Below, in pieces: positions 1-11,479 of a stretch of DNA of 64,000 nucleotides. The position numbers and the translations under genes are program-made. Source of the DNA: Anaspis maculata (taxonomy: Eukaryota; Arthropoda; Insecta; Coleoptera; Scraptiidae); NCBI GenBank assembly GCA_949128115.1, contig OX421963.1, forward strand, positions 36,811,979-36,875,978, in the 5' to 3' direction. Numbering within the stretch: position 1 is the stretch's first letter; every line of letters begins with the position of its first letter. Under the pieces are notes generated by a model. It was not told the origin of the DNA. It saw nothing but the letters and a program-made list of their open reading frames with translations, and ran no database searches.

Positions 1-1603
1 ATTAACCAAGTACTTAACATCTTTTTGCGTCTACCTCAATATGTTTGCGTACACTTCTTGTACAACACTCCAGACCTCACATGAAAAAATGAGTCCCGTT
101 TTTTGCACGGCCCATTTTGTTTGTTCTCACTCAGTTCTGTGGTGTGCAGAATTCGCGCGCGGAGGCTGAAATAACAATTTTCCTCCGCCGCGCCGCCACC
201 TCCGAACAAAACCGATGTTTACCAACACATCTCGTTACTTTTTACTGTTATTATGCAGATTTATAAGAGACATTTTATATAGTTAGTTTACCTGGGGAAG
301 CGAGCCTCATCTCCCAATCCGTAAAGCCCAGCAACAGCGGCCATCGATGATGCTAGGAGATATGAAAACACAGCTGAACCCCTCCATCTGTGCTCCAGAG
401 CATGCTCGGCTGAAGCACTTTTTCACCAAACAACCGCCACCATTTATAGCAACACCACCGCCGAAGCCGCCGCCGCCGCCACCATCATCATCATCATCGT
501 CACCATCACCGCCGCCATCATCACGGTTCACATCAGCAGCACTCTCGGCGCCCCGGCACCAGTTAGACATTTGTTATTTAAATCGTGACGACATGTCCCC
601 ATCACTTTGATTTCACCACTGATTTTCTGATGAAGAGAAACTTGACTAGTTAGAGGTATTAATAATGTTTTTTTTACCACACGCTTAATATTCAGGTTGA
701 TACTTTGTTGGGTCAACAGAACCCAGCATGACATTCCTCCTTGAATGATGTGTCAGAACATTCTAAGGTCAGAACAAAGTATAGGTATCCGAAAATTATG
801 AAGGCTAAGTTGTAGAGAATTGATTATTCAACAAGAAAATCTCCAAGACCAATTACGTGACCCACATTCAAACATAAGCGACAATCCAATTAATGAAGTA
901 GTTCTTTTAGAAAGCTTACAGAAATCCTAGACACGATGAAAAACATATGATATCTAATGTGCACAGGGTTGTGAATTCACAAAAATGAAAATCGATAATT
1001 CGAGTACACTTTCAATTTTTTGTGCTAAAATAAAAGAGACCATGATTGCATTCGAGGTTCCAGACAATAATATGGGATATGAACATGGTCATATTTATGG
1101 AACTTGATACTAAAAACCTAGCGAAGAAAAACAAATTCCGATTGTGCCTATGAATCATGTTTCTTCGTGTTTTCATACCTAACCAAGCTGAATAGAAGAA
1201 AAACTGAGTCTTCTTCACTGTGTTGAATCTGTATACAACTCCACTACGAGCAGAATGGATACTTTCTTTATATGTATACAGACTGTCTCGGAAGTATCGC
1301 ATTCCAAGTCGAGAGCGGTATACAGAACCCACTCATAAACCACGAGAAAAATATTGAAAAAATTGATGACGTTTATTTTTCAAGAGATACCTATATGGGG
1401 TCAAAGGTTGAAACTTCGCTGCCCTCTAATTTCGTTATCCGAAGTGATTTTGGGGAATAGTTTATGAGAGACAGTAAAAATTTTCTACCACTGAGTGTGC
1501 ACAGAACTTTTATTTAATATACAGCATGATTCATACATTTCAAAAGTTCATTTTACTTCAAAAACGCAGTTAAAATTATTTCTATGGAAACGAGAATAGT
1601 CAA
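1..1603. other. Spacer with a proline-codon-like microsatellite
   Basis: I see no supported gene here. Between about 440 and 525 there is a compound trinucleotide run, (CCG)n followed by (CAT)n, inside a locally GC-rich patch that starts near 170. Both strands stay open across the run (poly-Pro/Ser on +, poly-Gly/Asp on -), which is what any trinucleotide repeat does, so openness is not evidence of coding. A promoter or first exon with a CpG-rich patch is possible but not shown. Confidence 0.5.
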
Positions 1604-1779
1604 CAGTAATATCACAAGTGCTTAGATTTTCACGATAATTTTGGTCAGGCGATCGCGAGTGCTGATTGTAGCGATAAATGCCCGACTCCGTAGGAGGAGG
1701 GCATTTATCCAGGGACAATCAGCCCGAGGGAAACGCCTGGCCAAAATCATCTGGGAAAATCTCGAGCACGAGTGATATT
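1604..1779. repeat. Short inverted-repeat element (MITE-like)
   Basis: The left side, running through ATTTTGGTCAGGCG and GATAAATGCCC, is mirrored on the right by GGGCATTTATC and CGCCTGGCCAAAAT. The pairing extends outward to TAATATCAC / GTGATATTTTG, giving arms of roughly 80 bases around a short centre. It has no coding capacity. It is probably a non-autonomous DNA transposon; the superfamily was not determined. Confidence 0.65.
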
Positions 1780-2528
1780 TTGAAGATTATTACATAAAAG
1801 AAGTCCGAAGTGACAGCTGTCAGATTTTGTTGTTTACATGAATTTTATTCCGTTGCTATTGACAGTGGGATTTAGATAAGTGAATATTATCCTTGTAGGT
1901 CTAATAATCAAGGGCGTTGTATGTAATAATCATATCTTATTCTAAACCATTTCAAGAACCAATGAAATAATTGATGTTCCCATTATGTCAAAATGTGCGC
2001 TACTGTTACCGATAGAACAAAAAAAAAAAAAAGAAAAAAAGATTGTCTCCACGCCTACTCGTTCTCGAACGATAGATTCTTTCAACTTTCTGGAGTACAA
2101 AAATGGCTACAGGCGATGATATTATGGTAGCTGATATGGTAACCATTCTGATATGACAGATTACTGAATGTTACGTCAGAAGAACTCTAATTTGAATCAT
2201 AGTTAACTGCCACAACATGCTTCATTACAATCCATCCCTGAAAGGGTTGCTGGCGTCCACCAGGAGTAGCCTTCTTAGGGGTCGCTGAGATGAATTTCTT
2301 TCGTGGAAATAAGAATCAAAATAGGAAAATCAAATTAAAAAAAAAAGGCTTTTGGAATACATAAAAGGAATATTTTAATAACTGAAAAACCGCTTCGAAA
2401 CATAAATGCTGTCTTTCCAAAAACGATATCAGAAATAATCTGCAATTGTTTTTAGGGAAGTTGCACAACGTCAAAAATTAAACCTTTTGACACTAACTTC
2501 TTCATGGAATCTCATGGCATCTTGTTTA

Positions 2529-3254
2529 CAGGATGAGTTAAGGACACTCTGCCAAATGAGAACCCTAGATTCTTTTACTCAAATTATGACGATTGACGCA
2601 AATTTTTCTCGACCTGACTTGGACCGTTACGGAAACATAGCCTGAAGAACGACTAGTTGAAAAAAGTTCTTATTTATACCTTAAAAATCATTTCAGATAG
2701 CTTTTTCAAACTTGAGTTGCTAGTTGCTATCTAAAAATAGCATGCATACGTCACATGTATTGGTGGAGTTTCAATCAAATTGATCCAGTGAGATAGAATT
2801 AAGCAACGTTCTATGCATTTTCTCTTGGAAATGTACTTAGATTTTTGTTTGGTCTCATAATTATCTTTGAATGAAATTGATGTCGTTCCAGAGAAAATTT
2901 CATTTTGAACATTTCGCTAGGTTGAACTTTTTTGTGAAGCTCACATTTTCATGCAGGAGTAAATGAATGAAAACCAAATTTGTGTCATGTTATCTACGTG
3001 AAATGATTTTTCAGACTTATCATCATATTACAAATCAAGGTGGCCTGGTTCAATTATATTAAAAATCCGCCAATATATGTAAAGAATGCTGTGTATAACT
3101 GATGGTAACCCAAGTAAGAACAAGCTAGCTCAAATGGTTCTTGAAATATAAAATGAAAACTGTTCTCCGCAAGTCAACTTCGAAAGGCTGTATCTCCGTA
3201 AAGGCACGAGTTATCTAGGGTTTTGGTTTTGCAGAGTGTTCCTGAGTCACCCTG
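2529..3254. repeat. Foldback element with CAGG(G/A)TGA ends
   Basis: The left end (CAGGATGAGTTAAGGACACT, then CTGCCAAA..AACCCTAG) is the diverged reverse complement of the right end (CTAGGGTTTTGGTTTTGCAG..CACCCTG). The right terminus CACCCTG(TATA) is the same kind of end seen at 3.7, 4.6, 27.4, 29.9 and 62.9 kb, so this belongs to a common family of acagggtg-ended foldbacks in this genome. No ORF of note. Confidence 0.6.
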
Positions 3255-3400
3255 TATAGGTATCATGCACATTTCTAATTATGAGATTACCCTATACACA
3301 AATTATACACCGTCATGTATGTAGCCGAAATAAGAATCTATTTGGCATCGCCTTATTCCTTTTTAAAATCGGGTAATTCTTTTTATTTAGTTTTATTATA

Positions 3401-3736
3401 GAGGGTGTTTCACTTTTTTGTCAATATTTTAGGAAACGGTAAAGCATCAAAAAAGGAATACTTTCGCGAAACAAAAAATTGAAAATTAAGAAAAAAATTG
3501 CAAATTCCAAATTTTACAATGTGACAAAAGTGACTATGATCAGCTTGTAGGTATGCATCAACTTACTTTGTGTACCAAATTTGATCAAAATTCAGTGATT
3601 AAATTTAGAGTTAAGTATAACAAAAAAAAAATTCAAAACTGAACTTTGGAAGCTTCGATTTCTTGTCGAGAAATTCCACTTATTTTTTGATGCTCTACCA
3701 TCTTCTAAAATATTGACAAAAAAGTGTAACACCCTG
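3401..3736. repeat. MITE-like inverted repeat, ~336 bases
   Basis: The left arm begins GAGGGTGTTTCACTTTTTTG followed by TCAATATTTTAG and a segment reading AGCATCAAAAAA. The right arm carries TTTTTTGATGCT, CTAAAATATTGACAAAAAAG and ends in GTGTAACACCCTG. The arms are about 110 bases with a non-palindromic centre. No coding capacity. A further isolated CACCCTGTATA terminus at about 4608-4618 looks like a truncated relative whose left end I could not place. Confidence 0.7.
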
Positions 3737-3739
3737 ATA

Positions 3740-5083
3740 CCTACTCATTTGAGCAAAAGCGAAATTTTTTACATCCTTATTCACTTTTGAGCAGTTTTTT
3801 TTTCTAGAATACGGGGGCGAAACCAAATAATTCCGAGTCCACGTTATGCGCTTGCCATTTATAACGATTACAAGTCGGCTGAAAGGAGTTAATAGCTTCT
3901 ATATCCTGATTATAAGATTACGTGTTAAGAAACACTAGCGTGAAAGATCAAGCATCGATAAAATCATAACCATCGTATTGTTTGGGGCACCCTTAACGAC
4001 GTGCGTCTGATATAAAAATAGGCAGTCTGATAACACATGATTTTTTGCCATCCAGAATACTATAGCAGATAAAAAGCGCTGCCGCTAATTAATTAGTACC
4101 GAGGGTGAGGTGCAAGCCAATCACTGAGAGTACTCAATCAGTGTGCGAAAGTTAATTTGAAAAATACATCAACTATACGGAATCACTGTTTACTGTCGTT
4201 TATTTACTTTGATTCAACAATGGACATTTCAGATACTGAAAGCGATGTCGAAAAAAGGCATATTGTTAAACCGCTTTTCAACCAATAGAAAAATTCATTG
4301 CTACTAGAAGATGAGCAAACGTCAGTAGTTTATCACACTTGTCAACACAGTAGTGTGACCCTCATAACTCCTACACCACTGATTGGATACTTTCAAAATT
4401 TTGCAGGTCGGTAGATAGTTTCTACAAATCACTTTATGCTGAATTTAATTTATTTTGGTCAAAACGTCACTAAGTTATAAATTTTTGAGATCCGAAAAAA
4501 GTCAATTTTGAAGGGCTGTATCTTTGTTATTAGGCCGAACTTTGCAAAACGGTGTATAGGTTTTTGTCATATCCCACAGTTAGATTTTTTGCTATAATCG
4601 CTGAAACACCCTGTATACTATTTATCTCGAGATTTAGCTATTGAAATGGAGTCGGTACGCAACAAATAGTTCCAGTTTCGTGCACTTTTGAGGTACGCAA
4701 TGCCATTTGATGCAAATATTCTTCAGACTCTGAGATATTTGAGTGAGTTGACTTGTCGCGTCGGGTTTCAAAACAATTTTCTTCAGCACTCTTGGGGGAG
4801 AGGTTAGAGTCGGGCAATAGGCTCAATAAATAATCTCATTCGGTACTGATTTCATCGAATGCTGAATGATCGTTGACGATGGTTGTTTGAAAAAAAGAAT
4901 CCGAATTCGGGTGCGATGGGAGATGAGAAATTTTGAAAAAATAGCATGCACTCTTTCTCTCCAACTTTGAGGCGTTAGCGAGGATGTTATAATTATTATT
5001 CAATTATATTGACGAAACAACATTTTGAATTATTAGGAAAGTAATATCAGAACATCGGAGCAACCAATCAACAACCATCAAAA
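3740..5083. other. Spacer, no gene seen
   Basis: No ORF with recognisable similarity. It contains the truncated foldback terminus near 4608-4618, preceded by the segment GAAGGGCTGTATCTTTGTTA. That segment recurs at 29.77 kb inside a foldback arm, so part of 4.45-4.62 kb is interspersed repeat. Confidence 0.5.
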
Positions 5084-5131
5084 TCCAGTAGACACGTGTT
5101 TCGACCTGTTTGGATTTCATCAGTGCTGAAG
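5084..5131 (-). ncRNA. Hammerhead ribozyme-like motif, core intact
   Basis: Read on the minus strand. The conserved core CTGATGA (complement of 5117-5123) is followed by a short stem II closed by the loop CAAACA, then GAAAC (complement of 5098-5102), then the self-complementary CACGTG as stem III, then the cleavage triplet GTC (complement of 5091-5093). The flanks TTCAGCA and TACTGGA pair as stem I with one mismatch. Stem II is weak: its outermost pair is A.C and one pair is a U.G wobble. The palindromic, loop-less stem III is the arrangement described for minimal type I hammerheads of retroelements, which are thought to act as dimers. No ribozyme activity can be claimed from sequence alone. 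Confidence 0.6.
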
Positions 5132-5395
5132 CATTAGAGGCTAAACCTTGATGATCTAAATCTCACATGTATACACTCTGAGGATACTCATCAGTGAGAC
5201 AGACGTACGGCGCCATATATTAGCTGCTTCCCGCAATGTGTATAATGGAGGCTTTTGAAAGGCTTCCGCTGTCATTACTGCCTCTATGATACATATTGCG
5301 GAAAACCGCCAATAGATGGCGCCGCACGAGTGTCTCACTGATGAGTACCCTCAGAGTGTACATATAGGTTATCTCGTCGAGCTTCGGCTTCAATT

Positions 5396-5443
5396 GCCTC
5401 AACACTGATAAGACCCAAACAGGTCGAAACACGTGACTGCTGG
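5396..5443 (+). ncRNA. Decayed hammerhead-like motif
   Basis: This is the mirror partner of the minus-strand motif at 5.1 kb. It has a perfect four-pair stem II (GACC / GGTC) around the loop CAAACA, followed by GAAAC and the palindrome CACGTG. However, the core reads CTGATAA instead of CTGATGA, changing the G8 position needed for catalysis, and the cleavage triplet reads GAC, so the base that should pair with the last A of GAAA is lost. It therefore looks inactive. The two arms have decayed at different positions. Confidence 0.55.
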
Positions 5444-6518
5444 ATGTCAGTATTATCTGAGGAATGAAAATTTCGAATGAAGATTCTTATTGATCTCAGA
5501 AAAGTACATCCACCCTTGGACTGTATCGGTTACTTCGCGGGACACCTGTATATACGGCGCTTGTGTAGGTTCAGTTATACCGACACAAAAATTTCATAAC
5601 GAAATATGAGTTTTGTTCATTGAATCGAAACACTTGAGTAACCACTGTAACCTACTGGACACTTGTTGTTGTTTATTGAATGAATTCCACGACAAATTAG
5701 GGCTGGAATCGTTGAAACATGATAGCTTACCACATACACGCTCAAATTAGGAAACAAAAGTAGTGGTAATAGAGCAAAATGATACACAAAATACGAGTTG
5801 AATGCGATGAAATTATGATATTGCCTATTACTAAGATCGATAACACCTCTGTTCTCTGGCTCTTTGTCACACAGCTTGCACGGCACGTGGGCAAAGTATC
5901 GTTATATGATAATATTGTTAGATGTGGTCAGTAGACACGTTTACTATTTATTGTGCAGTATTAGACAGGACAAATTAGTTATTCTCGATAGGAGAGCGCA
6001 GTTCAAAGTCTGAACCTTTGCTTGTCTTTTTTATATAGGTGTTGCCGCGTATTTCTAATTCTACTTCACTCTGTTTTATGCGGTGGAAAACCAAGTGGAG
6101 ATGATTGAAGTGTGTTTTCATCTTTTCAATGACAATCAGCCAGACGTCAACCTGTCACAGTGGTAGCTAAGGATACGCCACAAGCGGTGGTGACTAGACC
6201 TACCTGAAAAAGATCTGTCTTTTGGAACACAAGTGGTTCTAATACATCGTGGTAAAAAATGTCATGATTTCATATTGGCAATAAAAAAAATGTCATGATT
6301 TTATTTTGCCAATAAAAAATGATATGTAACTTGAAATAATATTTTTGAATAGTGTCAGTTGGAAAAATTAACTTACTGTTTTCGTCACTTGTATTTTGTA
6401 TTTCGTTTAGCGGACAATCAATGTTAGCATGTCTTTCAATTGTTCCCTCAAGTATAATAGTATCATTGTTGATATGGGTGTCAATTGACTGACGGTCACG
6501 ATGGACGAAATTCAAGTA
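5444..6518. other. Spacer, no gene seen
   Basis: Only short ORFs without recognisable features. A local duplication of the segment AAAATGTCATGATTT(TAT) occurs at about 6255-6300. Confidence 0.45.
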
Positions 6519-6724
6519 TATCCCATACACTTTCTATTTTCAGTAGAATGACTTTTAGAAGCAAAAATAAAGTGACAAAGCTGGAACGCTAGGAAAACAC
6601 GGCCGATGGCCGCTGATAGTTTCGCTCCAAAGCTTTGCAGGTGCCATCAGCCGTAGCCCCCAGTTTGTTACTTTATTTTTGCTTCAAAAAATCATTCTAC
6701 TGAAAATGGAAACGGTATGGGATA
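6519..6724. repeat. MITE-like inverted repeat, ~206 bases
   Basis: The left arm reads TATCCCATAC..TTTTCAGTAGAATGA..GAAGCAAAAATAAAGT and the right arm reads ACTTTATTTTTGCTTC..TCATTCTACTGAAAA..GTATGGGATA. Arms are about 65-70 bases around a GC-richer centre that has its own GGCCGATGGC / GCCATCAGCC symmetry. No coding capacity. Confidence 0.75.
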
Positions 6725-7429
6725 AAACAAAAACAATTCAGTTCATTTCCCCAAATAACACGATTCAAGGATACTTCTTTATAGTAACAAATGAGATATT
6801 CACAAGATTCACTGATAAAATGCGTTCAAATAAAACCATGTGCTGCATCATGGATATTCTAGTATACATAGATACATATGAAACATGTAAGATCATAAGA
6901 ATTTTTTGAACATGGCGTGTTTGAACCACTCTGTATTCCAAAACACCCCTTTTCCTAAAGCTATTGCCCAGAACGAGGCCCTGAAGGATGGAACACCTGT
7001 GCAAAATTAGCTGTCCGTTGAAAATGGTTTCAGTGGCTGCAGTGACTGTTCCCATCATAAGTATAATATAAATAAGTGATTTTGGAATTGCTGCTGCTCT
7101 AACTTATCCGCCAGAATTTCACCATATTGTGAAAACTAAACGTCATAAACGTCAAAACGTCAGAGAATGACATCGAACTACCCCCCGTTTTCTTATTTCT
7201 TCTTCTCCTCAGAAATGGAGAGGTCAATTCATCCATTCACGTACGTTAGTCATAGTCATGTTCAATGTTCATATACATGCGACGTGTACGCTACACATTT
7301 TCATCAGTAGTACCCTACCACTAACTTCCACTAACTCTTCTACTTTACTATTTAGCACACTAAAGAAAAAAGAAACAACTACTTTCTTCACTTGTAAAGT
7401 ATAATAGCGGACAAATCGGTAATATTCGA

Positions 7430-7560
7430 TTTTTGTTGGAGATTCCGACTGAAGGATAAGTCACAAACCCGTCCAATTGGCGGAGGAGCTACTCGAGAGT
7501 TTGGCGGATTCATCGGAAAGCTGAGCTGGAGGCATTTAGAGCTCACGCAATTAGACCATA
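7430..7560. repeat. Interspersed repeat fragment shared with 56.65 kb
   Basis: The stretch around CAATTGGCGGAGGAGC, with flanking GAGAG(C/T)TTG and GGTTCATCG-like sequence, recurs at about 56,653-56,760. The two copies are diverged. Neither strand gives a recognisable protein, so I call it only a dispersed repeat. Confidence 0.4.
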
Positions 7561-8078
7561 GCAGTAGATACTCGGATATGCCGGAATAGGGTATGGTCGA
7601 GATCGATAACCTTCGAGGACTTTCCGGAAGGATGTACCTATTGTACCTATGACAACATTTTGGAGTCCGTTTGCGGATGGAAAAGGTGCGTTTGTAAGAT
7701 GCGAACAGTGAAGACTGCGAAGGATCCAACGCAAAGTCAAGAGCGATTATTAAGTGGGCACGAAAATTTCGTACGACTCCTTGCAATATTTTGGATCATG
7801 AACATGAAGCATGAAGTATGAAGATTGTCTTTTCGGTTGGGTAGGTACATCAGAAACCAAGCTTTGCACAAATGATGTCGGTGGATCACGGTGACGTCAT
7901 TACCAAGACGCTAGGACGACCAGAAGTGGGGTTATAAACCTTCGCTACAAGTAAAATTATGTTGGCTTGGTCGCGCATAGAGGTTTAGGTAACAACAGTT
8001 TTTATTTGTAGACCAAAAGCAAATAAACCGCCATTATTTTAAGTTCTTATCGCGATTCCGTAAATAAACACCCTCTAT

Positions 8079-8209
8079 CATTGTGGATTATTTTAAGCGT
8101 CTACCATTACTTTCGGAAAAGCCTGTTTATTAATAGTTACAAAGGCCAAACACCGCATACAACAATAATAAAGGTTTAAATCGTTGAGACCAGGAAATAA
8201 TCCACAGTG
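8079..8209. repeat. 131-base MITE-like element
   Basis: Terminal inverted repeats CATTGTGGATTATTT and AAATAATCCACAGTG (one mismatch) enclose about 100 bases of non-coding sequence. Small size, clean termini and absence of ORFs fit a non-autonomous DNA transposon. I did not find an unambiguous target duplication. Confidence 0.6.
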
Positions 8210-9435
8210 TGAAAAGTTACCTCAAAACGGATTTTCATTTGAAAGGCGTTCGAGAATAATTCAGATTCGAGAACGCATTTGGTTATGAATGTTTTAGTTT
8301 CATTCGGTCACAATTTGAATATACATGGGGTCATTTCCATATACCTCGCACTCTTATAGTAAGAGGAAAAAATCGATGTTGACGACATCAACACAACACA
8401 ATAATACCGCGAGAGCAGGTTATACATTGTGTCCCTTCGCGGACGTTAGCGCCGGTAATCAGCGCGATGACATTTTAAAGTCCAGTTGGATTTATCGCAG
8501 AACGAAATTACGGTGGAGCTCTAAAAGGTGCTTGTTTTATAGTGTCGCAGTTATTGCTGCGCTTTTTGGGTGAACTTCACTGGCATTGGATTCACAAATT
8601 TTGAAGTGCGAGCTAATTCCGATATAAAATCGATACCGGGAGGTTCAGTGATAATTTCTTGTTTTTCACGTCAAACAGCCGCGTGCGAATGAAAAGAACG
8701 CCAAAGAATTGGCACGCGGTTGCATATGATTAATTGATCTTGCGGGGGTATTGATCTCCTTTTCAGGTTGATGGACCATTAATCAAGAGGCGGGAAGAAG
8801 TCGCGGTAGAAGGGTTTGGATCATCAGCGGCATGCAGTTCCAGAAGGTCTTTTAGCGGGGCAATCGATTTGGAATCGAAAGCTGAAAGCTTCAAAGAGTT
8901 CAGTAAGTGCGCGGGTTTCTCATTTCATGAAGTGAGATTTACTCCTGCGTGGTTACAGCAGCATTGCCAAAAACTCCTCTCCTCGAAAACACGATCACTA
9001 TATGGGCAGTTGCAATTAAACTCCTGCACCATCATCAGATTGCCCTGTCCTTCGCAAATTCAACTGACCAGTCCTCAGTCAGTGACAACAGCTGCGTTCC
9101 TTCAATCATCTGAACTAAGAATTCTCACTTCAATTGCTAGTTGCGTCTCTCTCCCTCTCATGCAATTCTCGCTCTTTCTCTCTCTAACTGAGACGAGATT
9201 ATCTGAGATTTCGTGTAAAAGAAATGCAGCTAATGCACTGATATGCCGCGGCTCGACCGACAAAGCGAAAGCTACTTGCAAGTGCATAAAACAATGAATC
9301 AGAACAATGAAAAGTCCAGGAAAAAGCTCACAGAAAAAGTTTCTGGGAGGCAGATTCGATCCCGGTACTCGCTGTTTCCTACAGGATGATTTCTTCTAAA
9401 GGACTCACCCCCGATTTCTCGCCGCCAAATTTTTT
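8210..9435. other. Spacer with an unassigned 142-codon reading frame
   Basis: A plus-strand open frame runs at 8869-9297 (142 codons). It is Ser/Leu/Cys-rich with no motif I recognise. A piece near 9058-9080 (TTCAACTGACCAGTCCTCA) recurs at about 22,994-23,015, so part of this frame is repeat sequence and I do not call it a gene. Confidence 0.35.
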
Positions 9436-10081
9436 TCCAGAAAATCGCTGAAAGAGGTCGATTTTTCTTTTGAGGGAGACATCTGGGACACACATTGTCA
9501 AATTTCAATCTTCAACCGCTTCGTTGAAGACGGACCCCTACTTCAACCCTTCAACCCTACCCTATTTAAGAATTTCAAATAGCATTACTTATCTTGCGAT
9601 ACATCAAATTAAACGTGATTAAATTATCTTTCCGTCAAACATATTTTGAAATCTTTTTAACCACCCCAACCCTTTTCAAAATTCTCTTATTATTAATTGA
9701 AAGAAAGCTTTTCCCATATCAACTATTCACATTCCTTATTCCTCACCTCTCATATTCTTTGAGAAATAAATTTTCCAGTAAGAACAGGTCAATTTTTATT
9801 TCGAGGGAAACATCTAAGACAAGTATTGTCAAAATTTTATCCTCAACCGCTTCGCCTCCCAATGAGAAAATTTTTGAAAAAGGATTAGAGGGTGGTTTAG
9901 AAAACATGAGATTGTTTTTTACCGAAAGAAAATTTTATTACCTTCAGTCTGATGTATCACAAGGTAGATATTGCTATTTGAAATTTAAAAGTAGAGAAGA
10001 GAGGGGTTGAAAATTGAAACTTGGCGATACTTTCTTAGATGCCTCCTTCGAAATAAGAATTGACCTGTTTTCGCTGGAAAA
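9436..10081. repeat. Foldback element of a three-copy family
   Basis: The left part (AGGTCGATTTTTCTTTTGAG, GACATCTGGGACACA, CAACCGCTTCG) returns in reverse complement at 9995-10081 (GGGGTTGAAAATTGAAAC, CTTAGATGCC, TTGACCTGTTTTC). It also returns as a direct copy at 9785-9865. A further diverged copy lies at about 11,270-11,470. The block is a rearranged foldback with no credible protein. Confidence 0.55.
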
Positions 10082-10669
10082 TCTATTTTACAAGAATCGG
10101 AGTAAATAGGAGAAAGGCTTCTCCAAGAGCATTTTGAGAAGGGTTGTGAAGCTACCCGCATTTGGCGGGCCAAAAATAATTTGGAGGGAAATAAATCAAA
10201 GCCGTGAAAGTCGAGGAATCATGCGAACATTCAGAGTCAAGTGAACATTAAAAGATGTCGTAGTTATTTGATTCATACGTGAGAACCGAGCGAAGTTCTA
10301 CAACATGATTCACTTCATGAACAGCTCGCCATTCAAAAATTCTGCCCTGCACGACGTCCGAGGTAATGGTGAAAACATTATGCGGTAGTATGCCGTCACC
10401 CGATACTCTAGTGATAGCGGTCCAGCGCGCTATATCAAATTGCCTATTGTGGAATGTTACGACTATACGTCGTTCGCGGTCGATTTGAATGCGATAAGTT
10501 CATTCCAAATTGCTAAGAATGGAGGAGTATCGATGGAGATTTACCGCTGTACCTAGACCGATCCGCCTGGGTTGCCGTCCGCTCCCGACTTGTCACGTCC
10601 GTTGCCGAGTGCCTCTGCGAGTCTGTTAGCGAAGAGTTTTGATCTTCTTCGAAAAAGCTCAGCCAAAAC

Positions 10670-11045
10670 CCGTTGATGCTGCGTCGCGACCCACCTAGAG
10701 GCCGTAGAATTGGAGCCCTTCGATGATGACTCTTAACCCACTTGGACCATGCTGAGTCGAGACCCTGGCTGATGCGCCTTAGCCCATCTGGAGAATGTTG
10801 GGTTGGAATCCTTCAGAGATGCGTTTTGATTCCCTTGGGAAAGTTGGGTTGAGATTCTTCCAGGAAGAGCCTTGATCCCCCCAAGCCTGATGGGTTGTTC
10901 TTCCTTGAGTGGAAACCCACCTCTAGGATGTAGTGTCAAAGTCCTTGGATATTTTGTCTCGATCCGCCTCCGGGAGTCGAGTCGGAACCCTTTGATGATG
11001 AGTTCCAATCCATCGTCAGGTAGTTGTGCTGAGGCCCCTCCGATG
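10670..11045. repeat. GC-rich degenerate minisatellite, ~50-base unit
   Basis: A roughly 50-base unit containing CC(T/A)GGA(G/C)(A/C)ATG(T/C)TG(G/A)GT(T/C)G(A/G)(A/G), a CCCTT/TCCTT core and GATGATGCG/GATG(C/A)G recurs about seven times with heavy divergence. Examples are CTTCGATGATGACTC, CTTCAGAGATGCGTTTTGA and CTTTGATGATGAGTTCC. The block is clearly GC-richer than the surrounding sequence. Both strands carry open frames of 80-120 codons across it, explained by the repeat. It lies between two copies of the 9.4-kb foldback family. Confidence 0.55.
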
Positions 11046-11269
11046 CTCAACCAGCTCGAGACCTCTATCCTCGAACAACAAGAAGCAAGGCACAACGGAA
11101 TGGCGTCCTGATACTAGATGATCATCGGCCAAGCGATTCCAAAAGCGGGAAACGTGATTAAACTTAAATAATTTGAAAAATTGAAGTATGTTGGGTTGCC
11201 TATCCATCCAGGCGCATAAGCCAAGCCCCCGAGTTGGGGGGGCTTCAGTTGGGAGGTGACTTGAAAAAA

Positions 11270-11470
11270 ATTGGAATATATTTGACAGAAAGACAATTTT
11301 ATAACCTTTAATTTGATGTTCACAACATAGGTAATGCTATTTGAAATTCTTAAGTAAGGTAGGGTGGGGGCGAAGGGGTTGAAAATAGAAATTTGACAAT
11401 ATGCGTGTCCTAGATGTCGTCCTCAAGATAAAAATCGACCTGTTTCGGTGTTTTCCTAGGAAAAAACTGG
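11270..11470. repeat. Third copy of the 9.4-kb foldback family
   Basis: Shares the ordered segments (G)ACAGAAAGACAATTTTAT, GGTAATGCTATTTGAAATT, GGGGTTGAAAATAGAAA, CCTAGATG and AAAAATCGACCTGTTT with 9.90-10.08 kb, in the same orientation. Non-coding. Confidence 0.55.
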
Positions 11471-11479
11471 CAGCGAGAA

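Larger units (their letters stand above)
5084..5443. repeat. Inverted repeat with a hammerhead-like motif at each end
   Basis: The left end carries CACGTGTTTCGACCTGTTTG and the right end CAAACAGGTCGAAACACGTG, an exact 20-base inverted repeat. Symmetry continues inward through ACACTCTGAGG / CCTCAGAGTGT, ATCAGTGAGAC / GTCTCACTGAT and GGAGGCTTTTG-type central sequence. The total is about 360 bases. Each terminal block folds as a hammerhead-type motif pointing outward (see the two ncRNA entries). The closest known context for such motifs in insects is the terminal region of Penelope-like elements and related small retroelements. Confidence 0.7.

Noticed and set aside
347..610. Plus-strand 87-codon proline/serine-rich frame and its minus-strand Gly/Asp-rich mirror
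   Set aside because: The openness of both strands is produced by the trinucleotide repeat. No domain or flanking exon evidence.
8869..9297. 142-codon plus-strand frame
   Set aside because: Low-complexity composition, no motif, and part of it matches a dispersed repeat at 23.0 kb.
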